The translations under genes were made by a program, and so were the position numbers. Shown piece by piece: positions 8,406 through 18,508 of a stretch of 64,000 bases of DNA. The notes under the pieces were generated by a model, which had not been told where the DNA came from, ran no database searches, and worked only from the letters and a program-made list of their open reading frames with translations. Every line of letters starts with the position of its first letter. The stretch's first letter is position 1. The DNA is from Cladocopium goreaui (Eukaryota; Sar; Dinophyceae; Suessiales; Symbiodiniaceae): assembly GCA_947184155.2 (NCBI GenBank), contig CAMXCT020000483.1, positions 72,797-136,796 of the forward strand, given 5' to 3'.

Positions 8406-11400
8406 ATGTCTCAATCAGGACAACCACAGCATTTTCGAATGGACGGCCAAGGTACCCAGAGCGGAGAGAAAGGATATGGTAAGGGTTTTCAGGCAGGTGG
8501 ACCGACTGGACCGTACCCTGTTGGAGAAGTTGGACCGGGGAGTCCGCAACCTGCGTCACCGACGCACCAAGAGCAGCCTAGTATGCCAGGAAGTCCAGGT
8601 CCGCAAGGTCCTTTGTTCACGCCAGATCAGTTGACCCAGATCGCACAGATCTTCCGCATGGGAATTGAGCCTGTCGTAAGGGAAATGAGTACGAGACTTG
8701 ATGGTTTGCAAGCTCAGGTGACTCGCGTTCCAGAGGGAACTGCAGCCTTGCACGGTGCGAGACCGGCTGATGCATCCTTGTCTTCAGGTTTAAGCAGTGG
8801 ACCTTCACGGTTTGGTGAACAGCCACCCACGAGTCCAGGACCTGCGTTCCGACCTGTGGGGTCGCCGCCAGGTATAGCACAAGTGACACCCCAGAGAGGG
8901 GAGAGAAATCCGAATCAAGATGACGACAGAGATGGTCGTGACATCTTTAGTAAATCTGAGAAATGGTTACCTCCTATGCCCACTGTGGATTTCAGGAACT
9001 GGAGAACCCGTGCAGATGAAGTCCTTGGATTTTCGGACTGGGTTCAGGCGCTACGTGCTTGGGTTTCCTTAGGAAGTGACATCTTTGCCTGGGAGATTGC
9101 CCAGTGCATTGGTTGGGAACAAGAGATCCATATGTCTGTGCTGAAGCCCGCTCAACAGACCCGCAGCGCGCGTCTTCTTGCAATCCTCATCCAGACGTTT
9201 AAGGATTTCCCAAGGGGGAACACCATGCTGCAAGCTTATGTTGAAGGAGTTGGTGTTGATGGAGCGTTCTTGGCAACTAGAGGTACGAGTGGTTTTGAAG
9301 GTTTGCGTTTGTTGGCAAGAGAGTTTTCTTTGCGTTCAAGGGCAGAAGCGTCTTTCTTTCGCACTGAGTTTTTGGCAAAGACGTTCAAAGCGTCTGCTGG
9401 TGTTACTCAGGTTAGTGACATCATTCGCCAGATTGACGTCGGACTGTCAAGGTTTCGCAAGATGATTGAAACTCTACCTGCAACTGTGTCCAGAGTTGGA
9501 CTTGAGGTGCAAACAAGTGATCTTACCATCATGCTTTTACGTTCGCTGCCACATGATGTTCGTTCGTACACCACGTTACATGCAGCAGGTGATGCATACA
9601 CCGACCTTCGCACTGCTGCGTTGCGTTTTGAGACGCAGCAACGCATGTTTGCTGAGTTGAGTGGCCCATCTTCATCAGGTGCACGAGGTGTGCATGCACT
9701 TGAAAGTGCCGAGACCGCTGAAGAGTGGTGGGGATACGATCAGGAAGGTTATGACAACTCTGAGTATGCCCAGGAAGAAGATCCTGATGATCAATGGGAA
9801 TGGGACGAAGATGCACAGGTTTGGATCAGTGCTACTGTTGCCAAAGGAAAGGGAAGTCCCAAGAGCACGATGAAGTGTCATCTGTGTGGGAGGCGAGGCC
9901 ACATGGCCAAGCAATGCAAGGCCGATCTGAGCAAGGTGAAGTGTTTTCATTGCTCGAAGTTTGGTCACATTGGGGCACAATGCCCTGACAAGCCCAAAGG
10001 TGACAAGGGAAAGCAGCAAAAGAAGCCCCAGCCGAAAGCTGGAAAGAGCAAAGGTAAGGGAAAGATGCACGAGTTGGCAGAGGAGAATGGGCAGGAAGCT
10101 GCTCCAGCACAAGGTGAGGTGCTGATGCCATTGATTTCTTCAGTTGAACATTCGGGTGATGAGTGGCGATGGTGGTTGATTGACAGTGGAGCAGCTGTCT
10201 CAGTGTTGTCTGAGCAATTCAAGGCCTACTACAAGTGCAGCGCAGAAGAGCAGGTGATGGACACCTACTATGCAGCCAATGGGTCTGCAGTCACCATGAG
10301 AGGTGAAGTTCAGGTGACAGTTGCGTTTGAGACGGGATCTGGTTCCAAGAAGTCTCAGAACTTTCGTTTGAAGTGCTGCGTAGGCTCCACCAGCCACAAC
10401 ATTGTGAGCACAACCCAGCTTGTGAAGCGTGGATGGACAGTTGTTCAGTCGCCAGGTGAGACCTATCTTTGGCATGAAGAGTCGAATACCGTGATTACTG
10501 ATGTGGTGTTGTGGGGAGGATGTCCCTGGCTGAGAGCCAAGAAGACAACATCTCAGGTTCCTGCTTTGAAGGATACCTACATGCCGATGGAAGTTGATGT
10601 GCCAATGGAGTCAGTGAGGACCGGGCAAGGCTTGACTGTTGGTATGGTAGGTGCGGTTGAGTTGTCAACCCAGGAGAGACTGCGTCAACACATCTTGAGA
10701 GGCCATTATCCGTATGACCCTCATTGTTTGGAATGTCAACAGGGCCGTGGTGTTTCCAGAGCACCCAGGCGAGATTTGAAAGAGCGCTTGCTTGAGGTAC
10801 AGGTTGACTTCATGTTCTTGGGAACAGTTGGATCGCAGTACAAGTTTTTGTTGTTTCGTCACTGTTTCAGTGGTTTGTTGGGTGTCTGCGCTGTGAGCGA
10901 GAGTCTTGACACCACCGGCCAACATGTCCGCCAGATCTTGGCAGAGTTTGGACTGTTGTCTGGAGATCCAAAGCCGATTGACTTCAGGTCAGATGCGTCC
11001 GATGAACTTGGGACGACGTTGAGAAGAGCTGGTATTCCAAGAGAATTTACCGTCAGCAAAGCAGGTCCCCAGAACCATGATACTGTTGGTTCAGTGGAGC
11101 GTGGAGTCCGTGAGCTGAAAGAAGGTCTTGCGGTACTGAGACTCGAATTGGGGAAAGCAGGTGTTGACGTGGTCAACAGTTTGGTTGGCTGGGAAGCCAG
11201 TTCAAGGTATGTGATTGCGATGCACAACTTGCATTCGAAGTTGGATGGCACAGGATTGAGTGGACGAGAGGTCCTGAGAAACCAGGTTGATCAGAAGAAT
11301 GCTGTCACAGCGATGTTCTGTTCTAGGGTTCTTGCGGAGACACCTGACAGTGTGAACAGCATCGGGAGGTTTGTGACTGCTGGATACCTGTATCCTGTGA

Positions 11401-14400
11401 GGAACTCGTTTGCACACTTTGTAGTTGCGTTGATTGAAGGTGAACTGAAATTTTTCCAAGCGAAGAGCCTGAAGCTCGTTTTTCCAATTGTGTATCCTCT
11501 GGAATTGGTTGGAAGGTTCTTGCGTGCAGTGGACTCTGCTGGACCTGCACCCGCCATCTTGGACCAGGAACCGATTGAGATCGTTCCAGAGGACTTTGCA
11601 CGTCTGCCCGACAAGGTGCAACCTCCACGGCATTGGATTGATGCCCATGGACGGACCGAAGGTTGTAGTTCTTGTGCTACTCGTCAAGGTCGACACTCCA
11701 AGAAGTGCTGTGAGCGCTATTGGACATGGCTTCGGAACCAGAGATCCAAAGAAGCCGTTGTGCCTGAGAAACAACTCCCACTTGCTGAGCCCAATGACCA
11801 AGAAGTGGCGGTACCAGTACCATCACAGCCACTACCAAAGATTCCAGGTTTGCCATCTGGAATGTTGCCTACAAGGCACTGTCCGAGTTGTGAATCAGGT
11901 ATGAATGCTCCTGGCACCCGCCATTCGGCTGAGTGCCGCAAGAGGCAAGGTGAGTTCTTGTCTACTCCTATCAAGCCGTCGCTTGAGGATGTGGAGCAAG
12001 CTTTGGAGCAAGCAGGTGAAGGTGGAGACGTCCCCTACTCACCATCTCTGGGTCCCGAACATGCTGATCTTGCCGATGTGGACATGGACTTACCACTTGA
12101 GGCGAGTTCTGCACCAGCTGAGGCTGCATCCTTTTCGGAGCGAGACGCTCCAGAATTTCAATCCGAAGATGTTGAGATGGAAGTTGAACAGCCACAGACG
12201 ATCCCGATGATCGATGTGTGTCTTTGCTCTGAGAGAGTCAGGATTGGATGTTTGACTTCTCCCGATCTGCTCTCCGAGGAGCGGTTCTCTGTTGAGTCTA
12301 TCAGTTTTTCAGGTGGAGCTCATGACTCTGAAGTTGTTGAGCTATGTGGATCCAAGGTTCGATTGTGGAAGCCAACAGGAGCTGTTTCGGATACCACTCT
12401 TGAAGAACTGGACCCCCAAGGAACTTTCCTTGCGATGGTCAAAGAGCTCAAGGGATTGACTCATGTGAAGGCAGGTCGTATCATGAAGGAGAAGGAAGCC
12501 TTGCAGTTCTGCAAGAAGCACAACATCAAAGTTATCTCCTGCAGGTGGGTTACGAACAGTAAGCCTGAAGCCGACGAAGGAGTTCGTGCTCGGATAGTCG
12601 TGAAAGATTTCGCTAAAGGTCAGAAGACCGCCAGGCAGGAAGGTATTTCTTCCCCCACACCCTCGATTGAGTCGCTACGACTTCTGTTGGGAGCGGCAAC
12701 GGGTATGTGGACTGGTGGAAAAGGTTTCAACCTTTATGCGATTGACGTCAGTCAGGCGTTCATGAATTCACCGCTCACTGTGAAGGTTTGTGTCCGGCTT
12801 CCATCATCAATCAGCACACTTGACAATGAACCGGTTTTCCTTGAGGCTTACAAGGGTTTGAATGGACTTCGTATCGCAAGTTTGACTTGGGTTCTGTTCT
12901 TTGATGGGATTGTCAAAAGCGTTGGCATCCGATCTGGACTTGTGGAGCCATGCTTGTACGGTGGGATGGTACGGGGTGCCCCCATCCTTGTCATCTGTTA
13001 TGTTGATGACCTGTTGGTTGCCACGCCCAGCGAGGCTGCGTATCGTGTTCTGTTTGAAGCTCTTGAGAAGCAGGTCAAGATCCGAGAGACTGGCCGAGTG
13101 ACCATGTCTGGTGGTTCATTGAAGTTTCTAGGCCGTACCATCCTCCGAGAGAAGGGAAGCTCAGGTTTGCAGTTGTTTGTCGACCAGGATTACCTGAACA
13201 GTGCGTTCGAGGAGTATGGAATCTCCAAAGGTTCCACTGCATTTCCTGATCTTCGTCCATTTTTGGAGCAGACACTGCAAGAAGAGCCTATCAGCGCTGA
13301 GGCGCACTCCAAGTTCAGGAGAGTTCTTGGACGTCTGTCATGGCTGGCACAGACCCGACAGGATATCTTGATCCTGATTGCAATGCTGTCGACTGGACAA
13401 TCTTGTCCAAAGCCAGGCCATGAGAAAGCTCTGCGAGCCGTGCTTCGATTTATGTTGTTGCACATGAAGATGTCCCAGAAATTTCCCTCACCTGGACTTG
13501 AGGACCTTTCTGAGAAGGACATCGGTCTGGAAGTTTATAGTGATGCTGGATTTGCCCCTATGCAAGCTACTCAGAGGAGAAGCATCACTGGATGTGTTAT
13601 TGTTTTCCGATGTGTTGTTTTGAAGTGTTTCTCTCGACATCAGGCATCTGTGACGTTGAGTTCATGCGAGGCAGAGCTCGTTGCCGTTCAGGCAGCTGTC
13701 CAAGAAGCCATTGGTTTGCTGAGAAGTTTGAGTTTTGTCCTGCGTCGCATTCAGGTATATCCACCGTCTTTGTCAGAGGACGACAGCTTGGATTTTGTCT
13801 GTCCGATCCTCTTGTGGACTGACTCCCTGAGTGGGAAGATGCTTTTGGAAGGTTCCGACCTCCAGCGTAGGTCAAGACATATCGACATCAAAGTGAACTG
13901 GTTGAGAGAACTTTTGGGAAAAGAAATCCTGCAAATTGGACATGTCAGAGGAACTGGAAACGTCGCTGACCATTTTACCAAATGTTTGCCGACGATCAAA
14001 GCGTTGCAGTACATGGAAATACTTGGTTTTTCGTCGTTTGAAGGTATTCTTTTGGACTGTTTGCTTGATTTTGAAATCCGCGACAACAGTTTTTCAGGTC
14101 TTTTGTGTGCGTTTTCAACCAGAAACTGCATGTTTTGTGGAGAGTTGATTTGTGAAGAACCTGCAAATTCAACAACTTGTGAATTGTCGCCATTTCCACG
14201 TTCATGCACTCATATGATCAATGCACTTGTAGCTGTTTGCGAAAGGTTTCAAGGCGAGGGAATCGGTTCCGCTATGGCTGGACGTATCCCTGCAGAACGA
14301 GAAGAGCCCAGAGCGCCGGACAGCCATGCGCTCCTTGGGCATCCAACAGCTGAAGGTGTCGGTGCGGCACCTGAATCTGATGATACGGTCACCATCATAG

Positions 14401-16847
14401 GTGGTGAAGCCAACACTGCGACTGTTGCGGTGACATCTGCAGAGGCAGTGGTGCCAGCTGCTGAGGCAGTGCCGAAGGCAGCAGAGGCTGCAGCTCCCCC
14501 TGCCGCTACTGAAGCGGCACCAGGTGCACCAGTTGCATCAGAGACTGCAGCTGCCGAGGCTGAGGATGTTGTGGAGGTCACTCCAAAGAAAGCTCAGCCG
14601 CCGAGGCCCAAGGAGAAAGCCATGCCTACTACTCGAGGCAGACCTGAAGCGAAAGCAAGGCCGTCAGGAAGGTCTCAAGCTCCTGGACGTGAACCTGCTG
14701 TGAAGAAGATGCCCAGGAAGCCTGGTCGCTTTGTGATTCAGGTGAAGAAAGAGGCCTGGGAGGCCACTGGTCTGCTGAAGAGACGACGCGAGGCTGGTCG
14801 TCGTAAGGCCAAGCGTCAGGCTTGGAAGAATAGGCAGAAGGAAGCGTTTGCATACTTCGCTGCTCAGAGGAGAGAAGAGGAGTCCCGGCCAACGCCTACA
14901 TATGAGGTTGTGAGAGGGTCGAGACTGCCAGGTCAGAGAAGGGTCATGCGAAGGATGTACAACCCTCAGTTAAACAAGAGAGAGGAGTTGGAGATCAACC
15001 CGAAAGCTGAGGAGGAAAAAGGACCCGCCTTTGTGAGGTCTTTCAGTGGATTCAGCTGGAAGAATCCGAAGGGTCTGAAGTGCGGTCATTGTGGAGAGAA
15101 AGGCCATATCATCTCTCAGTGTCCTGAGATGGAGCGAAGGGTGAGCCTTACTCATGGGCGTGTGACTTTGACGCCGCGAGGACAGCACCAGCCAGACTCT
15201 ACTGTGGGCGATGAGGTTGCCCCGGGTGATTCAATTTCACAGGTTGGATTGACCCAGGAGTCACTACGTATCCACAACAAGAGGCTGAGAGGCCACGGTT
15301 GGTCCGAGGAGGCCCCAGCAGCCGCAGGTAGCCCTCCAAGAGCTCGTCAGAGGACTGGGATGGGTCCCCCTCAGACGCCACCGAAGAGGAGCGGCCAGTT
15401 TCCGGCCAGCAGCAATGCGGCAGTGGCGATGGGTCCAAAGCCACCTCCACACCCGCCGAAGGGGTGGGTTCCGCAAAGCTCACAGCCACCTCAGGCACCA
15501 CCCATCTCTGGGAAGGCCCCTCCAGCAATGCCTTCTCCAGCCCAGAGCCCTCTACCACCACCGCCAGCGCCCCCGGCGCCACCTCAGGTACCACCACCGC
15601 CGCCAGCTCCAAGAAGAGTTTCAAGTGCGCCAAAGACGCCACCCAAGACGCCTCCAAAGGCGAAATCTGGAGAGCCCACATCGCCTAAGGCGAGTCCAGG
15701 TGCAAAGGCAGCACCAACTGTGGATTTGGTTACTCCGAAGAGCCCTGAAGCGAAAGCAGCGTCGCTTGTGGGCGAGCCGCCCCATAGGCCATTCAGAGTT
15801 GGCCCAGGAGGAGCACTGGAAGCTGAGACAATTGCCCCTTCATCGGGGTACAGTATGTCTATGATTTCAAGGACCCCAGTTGCAAAGGCACCGGCCAGTG
15901 AGGCCCCGCCAGAGCCTTCTGAGACATCAGGGAGACCGCCCCAGCGTCGTATGGAAGCCTGCATAGCATGTCATGGCAGTGGAGAGCTTCCGATGCGAGC
16001 GAATCGGAGGTTGTTCAGGTTGTTGACATCGTCAACAGCGTCAGCAGCAACTGCAAATGCAGCTGCTCGAGGTGGAGCAACGGCCAGTGTTTTGTCTGCA
16101 ATTTCAGGTTCAAGTTCTTCAGAAGCTGATGTGACCCATTTCAAGAGTGAAAGGGGGGTAGGTCTTTTTGTTGAGCTAGCCTGCAGCAAAGCCAGTGTCT
16201 TGTCAGCTGCATGCGCTGAGAGCCGTGCTTGTTATGTTGGAGTTCATGGAAATCTTGAGAAGATAGCTACACAGAATCATGTTGCAGATCTTGTGAAACA
16301 GGTGATGGAGGAGTTGAAGATGACCAGATCAGCCTCTGATCGAGAGCTGGGAGAGGTGCATTTGTTCTGTCACGTTCACATGTCATTACCGTGCACAGGT
16401 GGATCTCCATTGCAGAATTTTTCGGGTGGGAAAAGAGTCCCAGAGCATGAGCGAAAGTTTTTCGAACTTCTAGCCGCTTGTGAAAAGTTGCTGGATCGGT
16501 TAGTAGAAAGACATCCCGAGTTGTCTATGTCTTTTGAATTGCCAAATTCCAACAGGTATTGGACTCATCCGAAGCTGCAAGCCTTTGTTCAGGCCAGAAT
16601 TCCATTCAGGTCTGTTGTCCATGCTTGTGCAATGGGAATTGAAGGACTGCCAGGATTACCCATCAAGAAAGCGTTCAGGATCATGTCAAGTTCTGAGGAG
16701 CTTAGTCAACGTCTTGAGAAGCGTTTTCATTGTGCTTGTGATTTCCACGCATCATTCAATTTTTCTGACTTTCAGTTGTCAGAGAAATACTCCAGGAAAT
16801 TTGCCAGATTCTTTGTGCGAATGCTCGCATTACTTGCCCTCAGGTGA
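8406..16847 (+). CDS. copia-1 Gag-Pol polyprotein with C-terminal methyltransferase-like extension
   Basis: 2813 residues from ATG 8406 (MSQSGQPQHF); the frame is open slightly upstream without an ATG. Domains in order: Gag; two CCHC knuckles (residues about 491-526, CHLCGRRGHMAKQC and CFHCSKFGHIGAQC); aspartic protease DSGA (593). Integrase follows, with HHCC (about 762-777) and catalytic Asp801, Asp863 and Glu898. RT carries YVDD (1532), and RNase H (about 1710-1862) ends DHFTKCLP. About 950 further residues follow: an Ala/Glu- and Arg/Lys-rich part, a third CCHC knuckle (CGHCGEKGHIISQC, about 2226-2239) and a Pro-rich linker. The last part is a methyltransferase-like domain (about 2585-2813) with Glu2590-x2-Cys2593, PC (Cys2663) and Glu2711-x-P. 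Typical copia polyproteins are about 1300-1500 residues, so the extension is exceptional. Confidence 0.93.
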   Translation: MSQSGQPQHFRMDGQGTQSGEKGYGKGFQAGGPTGPYPVGEVGPGSPQPASPTHQEQPSMPGSPGPQGPLFTPDQLTQIAQIFRMGIEPVVREMSTRLDGLQAQVTRVPEGTAALHGARPADASLSSGLSSGPSRFGEQPPTSPGPAFRPVGSPPGIAQVTPQRGERNPNQDDDRDGRDIFSKSEKWLPPMPTVDFRNWRTRADEVLGFSDWVQALRAWVSLGSDIFAWEIAQCIGWEQEIHMSVLKPAQQTRSARLLAILIQTFKDFPRGNTMLQAYVEGVGVDGAFLATRGTSGFEGLRLLAREFSLRSRAEASFFRTEFLAKTFKASAGVTQVSDIIRQIDVGLSRFRKMIETLPATVSRVGLEVQTSDLTIMLLRSLPHDVRSYTTLHAAGDAYTDLRTAALRFETQQRMFAELSGPSSSGARGVHALESAETAEEWWGYDQEGYDNSEYAQEEDPDDQWEWDEDAQVWISATVAKGKGSPKSTMKCHLCGRRGHMAKQCKADLSKVKCFHCSKFGHIGAQCPDKPKGDKGKQQKKPQPKAGKSKGKGKMHELAEENGQEAAPAQGEVLMPLISSVEHSGDEWRWWLIDSGAAVSVLSEQFKAYYKCSAEEQVMDTYYAANGSAVTMRGEVQVTVAFETGSGSKKSQNFRLKCCVGSTSHNIVSTTQLVKRGWTVVQSPGETYLWHEESNTVITDVVLWGGCPWLRAKKTTSQVPALKDTYMPMEVDVPMESVRTGQGLTVGMVGAVELSTQERLRQHILRGHYPYDPHCLECQQGRGVSRAPRRDLKERLLEVQVDFMFLGTVGSQYKFLLFRHCFSGLLGVCAVSESLDTTGQHVRQILAEFGLLSGDPKPIDFRSDASDELGTTLRRAGIPREFTVSKAGPQNHDTVGSVERGVRELKEGLAVLRLELGKAGVDVVNSLVGWEASSRYVIAMHNLHSKLDGTGLSGREVLRNQVDQKNAVTAMFCSRVLAETPDSVNSIGRFVTAGYLYPVRNSFAHFVVALIEGELKFFQAKSLKLVFPIVYPLELVGRFLRAVDSAGPAPAILDQEPIEIVPEDFARLPDKVQPPRHWIDAHGRTEGCSSCATRQGRHSKKCCERYWTWLRNQRSKEAVVPEKQLPLAEPNDQEVAVPVPSQPLPKIPGLPSGMLPTRHCPSCESGMNAPGTRHSAECRKRQGEFLSTPIKPSLEDVEQALEQAGEGGDVPYSPSLGPEHADLADVDMDLPLEASSAPAEAASFSERDAPEFQSEDVEMEVEQPQTIPMIDVCLCSERVRIGCLTSPDLLSEERFSVESISFSGGAHDSEVVELCGSKVRLWKPTGAVSDTTLEELDPQGTFLAMVKELKGLTHVKAGRIMKEKEALQFCKKHNIKVISCRWVTNSKPEADEGVRARIVVKDFAKGQKTARQEGISSPTPSIESLRLLLGAATGMWTGGKGFNLYAIDVSQAFMNSPLTVKVCVRLPSSISTLDNEPVFLEAYKGLNGLRIASLTWVLFFDGIVKSVGIRSGLVEPCLYGGMVRGAPILVICYVDDLLVATPSEAAYRVLFEALEKQVKIRETGRVTMSGGSLKFLGRTILREKGSSGLQLFVDQDYLNSAFEEYGISKGSTAFPDLRPFLEQTLQEEPISAEAHSKFRRVLGRLSWLAQTRQDILILIAMLSTGQSCPKPGHEKALRAVLRFMLLHMKMSQKFPSPGLEDLSEKDIGLEVYSDAGFAPMQATQRRSITGCVIVFRCVVLKCFSRHQASVTLSSCEAELVAVQAAVQEAIGLLRSLSFVLRRIQVYPPSLSEDDSLDFVCPILLWTDSLSGKMLLEGSDLQRRSRHIDIKVNWLRELLGKEILQIGHVRGTGNVADHFTKCLPTIKALQYMEILGFSSFEGILLDCLLDFEIRDNSFSGLLCAFSTRNCMFCGELICEEPANSTTCELSPFPRSCTHMINALVAVCERFQGEGIGSAMAGRIPAEREEPRAPDSHALLGHPTAEGVGAAPESDDTVTIIGGEANTATVAVTSAEAVVPAAEAVPKAAEAAAPPAATEAAPGAPVASETAAAEAEDVVEVTPKKAQPPRPKEKAMPTTRGRPEAKARPSGRSQAPGREPAVKKMPRKPGRFVIQVKKEAWEATGLLKRRREAGRRKAKRQAWKNRQKEAFAYFAAQRREEESRPTPTYEVVRGSRLPGQRRVMRRMYNPQLNKREELEINPKAEEEKGPAFVRSFSGFSWKNPKGLKCGHCGEKGHIISQCPEMERRVSLTHGRVTLTPRGQHQPDSTVGDEVAPGDSISQVGLTQESLRIHNKRLRGHGWSEEAPAAAGSPPRARQRTGMGPPQTPPKRSGQFPASSNAAVAMGPKPPPHPPKGWVPQSSQPPQAPPISGKAPPAMPSPAQSPLPPPPAPPAPPQVPPPPPAPRRVSSAPKTPPKTPPKAKSGEPTSPKASPGAKAAPTVDLVTPKSPEAKAASLVGEPPHRPFRVGPGGALEAETIAPSSGYSMSMISRTPVAKAPASEAPPEPSETSGRPPQRRMEACIACHGSGELPMRANRRLFRLLTSSTASAATANAAARGGATASVLSAISGSSSSEADVTHFKSERGVGLFVELACSKASVLSAACAESRACYVGVHGNLEKIATQNHVADLVKQVMEELKMTRSASDRELGEVHLFCHVHMSLPCTGGSPLQNFSGGKRVPEHERKFFELLAACEKLLDRLVERHPELSMSFELPNSNRYWTHPKLQAFVQARIPFRSVVHACAMGIEGLPGLPIKKAFRIMSSSEELSQRLEKRFHCACDFHASFNFSDFQLSEKYSRKFARFFVRMLALLALR

Positions 16848-17433
16848 TCGATGGCGTCGAAGCTACGCTGATTTTATCGCCTGATCTTCCCTGAGGAAAA
16901 AGGAAGAGTCTGCTGCGAGAGTGGACTTGTGAGATTTTTGGATAGCTTGAACGACTTGTGAAGTCATCTTGAAGTTTTGATAGACTTGTGAGGTCATCTG
17001 GATAGAGAAAGGTCTTTAAATGTCTAAGACATGAGGCTGAAAACTCTCTTTGATCGTTGCCCTGTGCGTTGCTTGGGTAGTCGGATCTAATTATCGAGAC
17101 TTTGAGGTCTGACGATTGCATGGTATAGTTCTGAATCCAATTTGAATTGCAAGAGTTGCAGAGGTCTTTAGAAGACATCGAGAGGATGATCTTTGGACTT
17201 TCTAGGTCGCAGAAGTCTTTAGAAGACATCGAGAGGATGATCTTTGGACTTTCGGAGATACAGAAGTCTTTAGAAGGCATCTAGAGGATGATCTTTGGAC
17301 TTTCTGGGATCGTTTTTGGACTTTCCTTGATGGACTGTCTTTGGAATGTTTGTGGACTGCTTGGAATGGATTTCAGCATGAGCTTGATTGGATTTCCGCA
17401 GCCATTTGTGTGTGTGGGCAGGTCGCGCAAGCC
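16848..17433. other. copia-1 post-pol untranslated region
   Basis: Non-coding between pol and the accessory ORF. The left part carries degenerate 'gacttgtgaggtcatcttgg' duplications at about 16925-17010. The right part holds a three-unit tandem repeat (17162-17311). Confidence 0.5.
17162..17311 (+). repeat. Three ~51-bp tandem repeats
   Basis: Units start near 17162, 17212 and 17263 and share the core agaggatgatctttggactt. The unit length is a multiple of three, which explains an antisense open frame here that I do not regard as a gene. Confidence 0.75.
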
Positions 17434-17895
17434 ATGGCCACTGGAGAGATGGAAGAGCTCTACTGGCTCTTATTCTTTGTATATACACTGGGTTTTCTAT
17501 CTGGTATTCTTTCAGCTTGCTGCATTACGAGATGTTGCAAAAGCCGCAATACAACTGCAAGAAATTCAGGTACAGCTATGAAGAGTTCTACAGCTTTGTC
17601 TTGTGATTCTGACGGTGAAGGCCCAGGTACTCGTATCTATTGGAGTTTTTGCCGAGAGATGTATCACTGCAATGAGAAATGCAAGGTTTTGATTGCCGCC
17701 GCTGGTCCAAATGGACATATTCGATGCCGAGACAATTGCCAGGTTTGCCAACCGGAGACTGGACCCTTGTTGGTTGTGACTTCAACAGGATCGAAGTATC
17801 ACTGTTCAGGTTGCCGTACAACGGAGAAGTCAAAGCAGATGACGCTGTTAGCATGCCCTATCTGCTATGGCATGGGAAATGTCAAGGCCGAGTGA
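17434..17895 (+). CDS. Small membrane/Cys-rich accessory ORF in env position (copia-1)
   Basis: 153 residues from an ATG in good context (gccATGg). An acidic start (MATGEMEEL) is followed by one hydrophobic segment of about 22 residues (YWLLFFVYTLGFLSG…), then CC pairs and a Cys-rich region. The Cys pairs are CREMYHCNEKC, CRDNCQVC, CSGC and CPIC, suggesting zinc binding or disulfides. It lies between pol and the polypurine tract of an otherwise intact element, the position where env-like or accessory ORFs sit in plant copia and retroviral elements. I do not recognise a family; a viroporin- or membrane-anchor-like role is only speculation. Confidence 0.6.
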   Translation: MATGEMEELYWLLFFVYTLGFLSGILSACCITRCCKSRNTTARNSGTAMKSSTALSCDSDGEGPGTRIYWSFCREMYHCNEKCKVLIAAAGPNGHIRCRDNCQVCQPETGPLLVVTSTGSKYHCSGCRTTEKSKQMTLLACPICYGMGNVKAE

Positions 17896-17931
17896 CTGAA
17901 CTCGTTTTTTGGACTTGAGTCGCACAAGTTC

Positions 17932-17940
17932 GAAAGGGGG
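17932..17940 (+). promoter_or_regulatory. Polypurine tract of copia-1
   Basis: gaaaggggg lies directly upstream of the 3' LTR, the usual plus-strand priming site. The D family has a comparable G run (ggggg) at the same position. Confidence 0.75.
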
Positions 17941-18485
17941 TGTGAAAAATCATCCTATGTATAGCTAGCGTAGCGATCTTGTGCTTGTACTTAGGTAGTT
18001 GTTAGTTGCTTTGTAGTTGTAGTTTGTGGACTTGCGTAGTTTGGACTTTGTTTTGTAGTTAGCAGGTGATTGTGATGTAGTTAATCGATCTCATCTCATT
18101 CCGTCACAAAGAGTTGTGACGGAGTTGCCATTTTTCGTTTGTAGTTAGCCGTTTTTAGGTTTTTTGCACGTTGTAGGTTATTCCACACGAGAACCAAACT
18201 GCACGAAACCAATCTTAGGTTTTTGCCACGTAGAAGTTTGTTTTTTGCACGTGTCTAGATTTGTAGAATCGTTTCTGGAACTGCTATGACCCAACGTAAA
18301 CGTTGGCTCAAGACCCGCGAGTTCGAAAAGGGTGAGTGTGTCGCCGTGAGACGGCCTGGGAAAGTTGACACAGACAGAAACGCGAAACGACCACCGTTTG
18401 TTTGTGTTTTGGTTTGGGTTTACTTTGCGCACGAGAGGTTTGAAAGCGGTTTTCGCGATCTAACTTTGTGTGTCAAAGTTTTACG
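17941..18485 (+). repeat. copia-1 3' LTR
   Basis: 545 bp, about 99% identical to 7720-8262, with an extra 'gt' near the end. It is followed by target duplication ggccc at 18486-18490. Confidence 0.92.
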
Positions 18486-18508
18486 GGCCCAGCCGCCCCA
18501 GCCACCCC

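Larger units (their letters stand above)
7720..18485 (+). mobile_element. Complete Ty1/copia retrotransposon 'copia-1'
   Basis: A 10,766-bp element with 543- and 545-bp LTRs differing by about four substitutions and one 2-bp indel. It has a primer-binding site and a polypurine tract (gaaaggggg). The 5-bp target duplication is ggccc at 7715-7719 and 18486-18490. Gag-pol order is Gag, protease, integrase, RT, RNase H, the copia order. Intact frames and near-identical LTRs point to recent insertion and possible activity. Confidence 0.93.

Noticed and set aside
16840-17280. Antisense ORF with 17-residue repeats
   Set aside because: It comes from the 51-bp tandem repeats in the copia-1 post-pol region; the repeat period is a multiple of three by chance.
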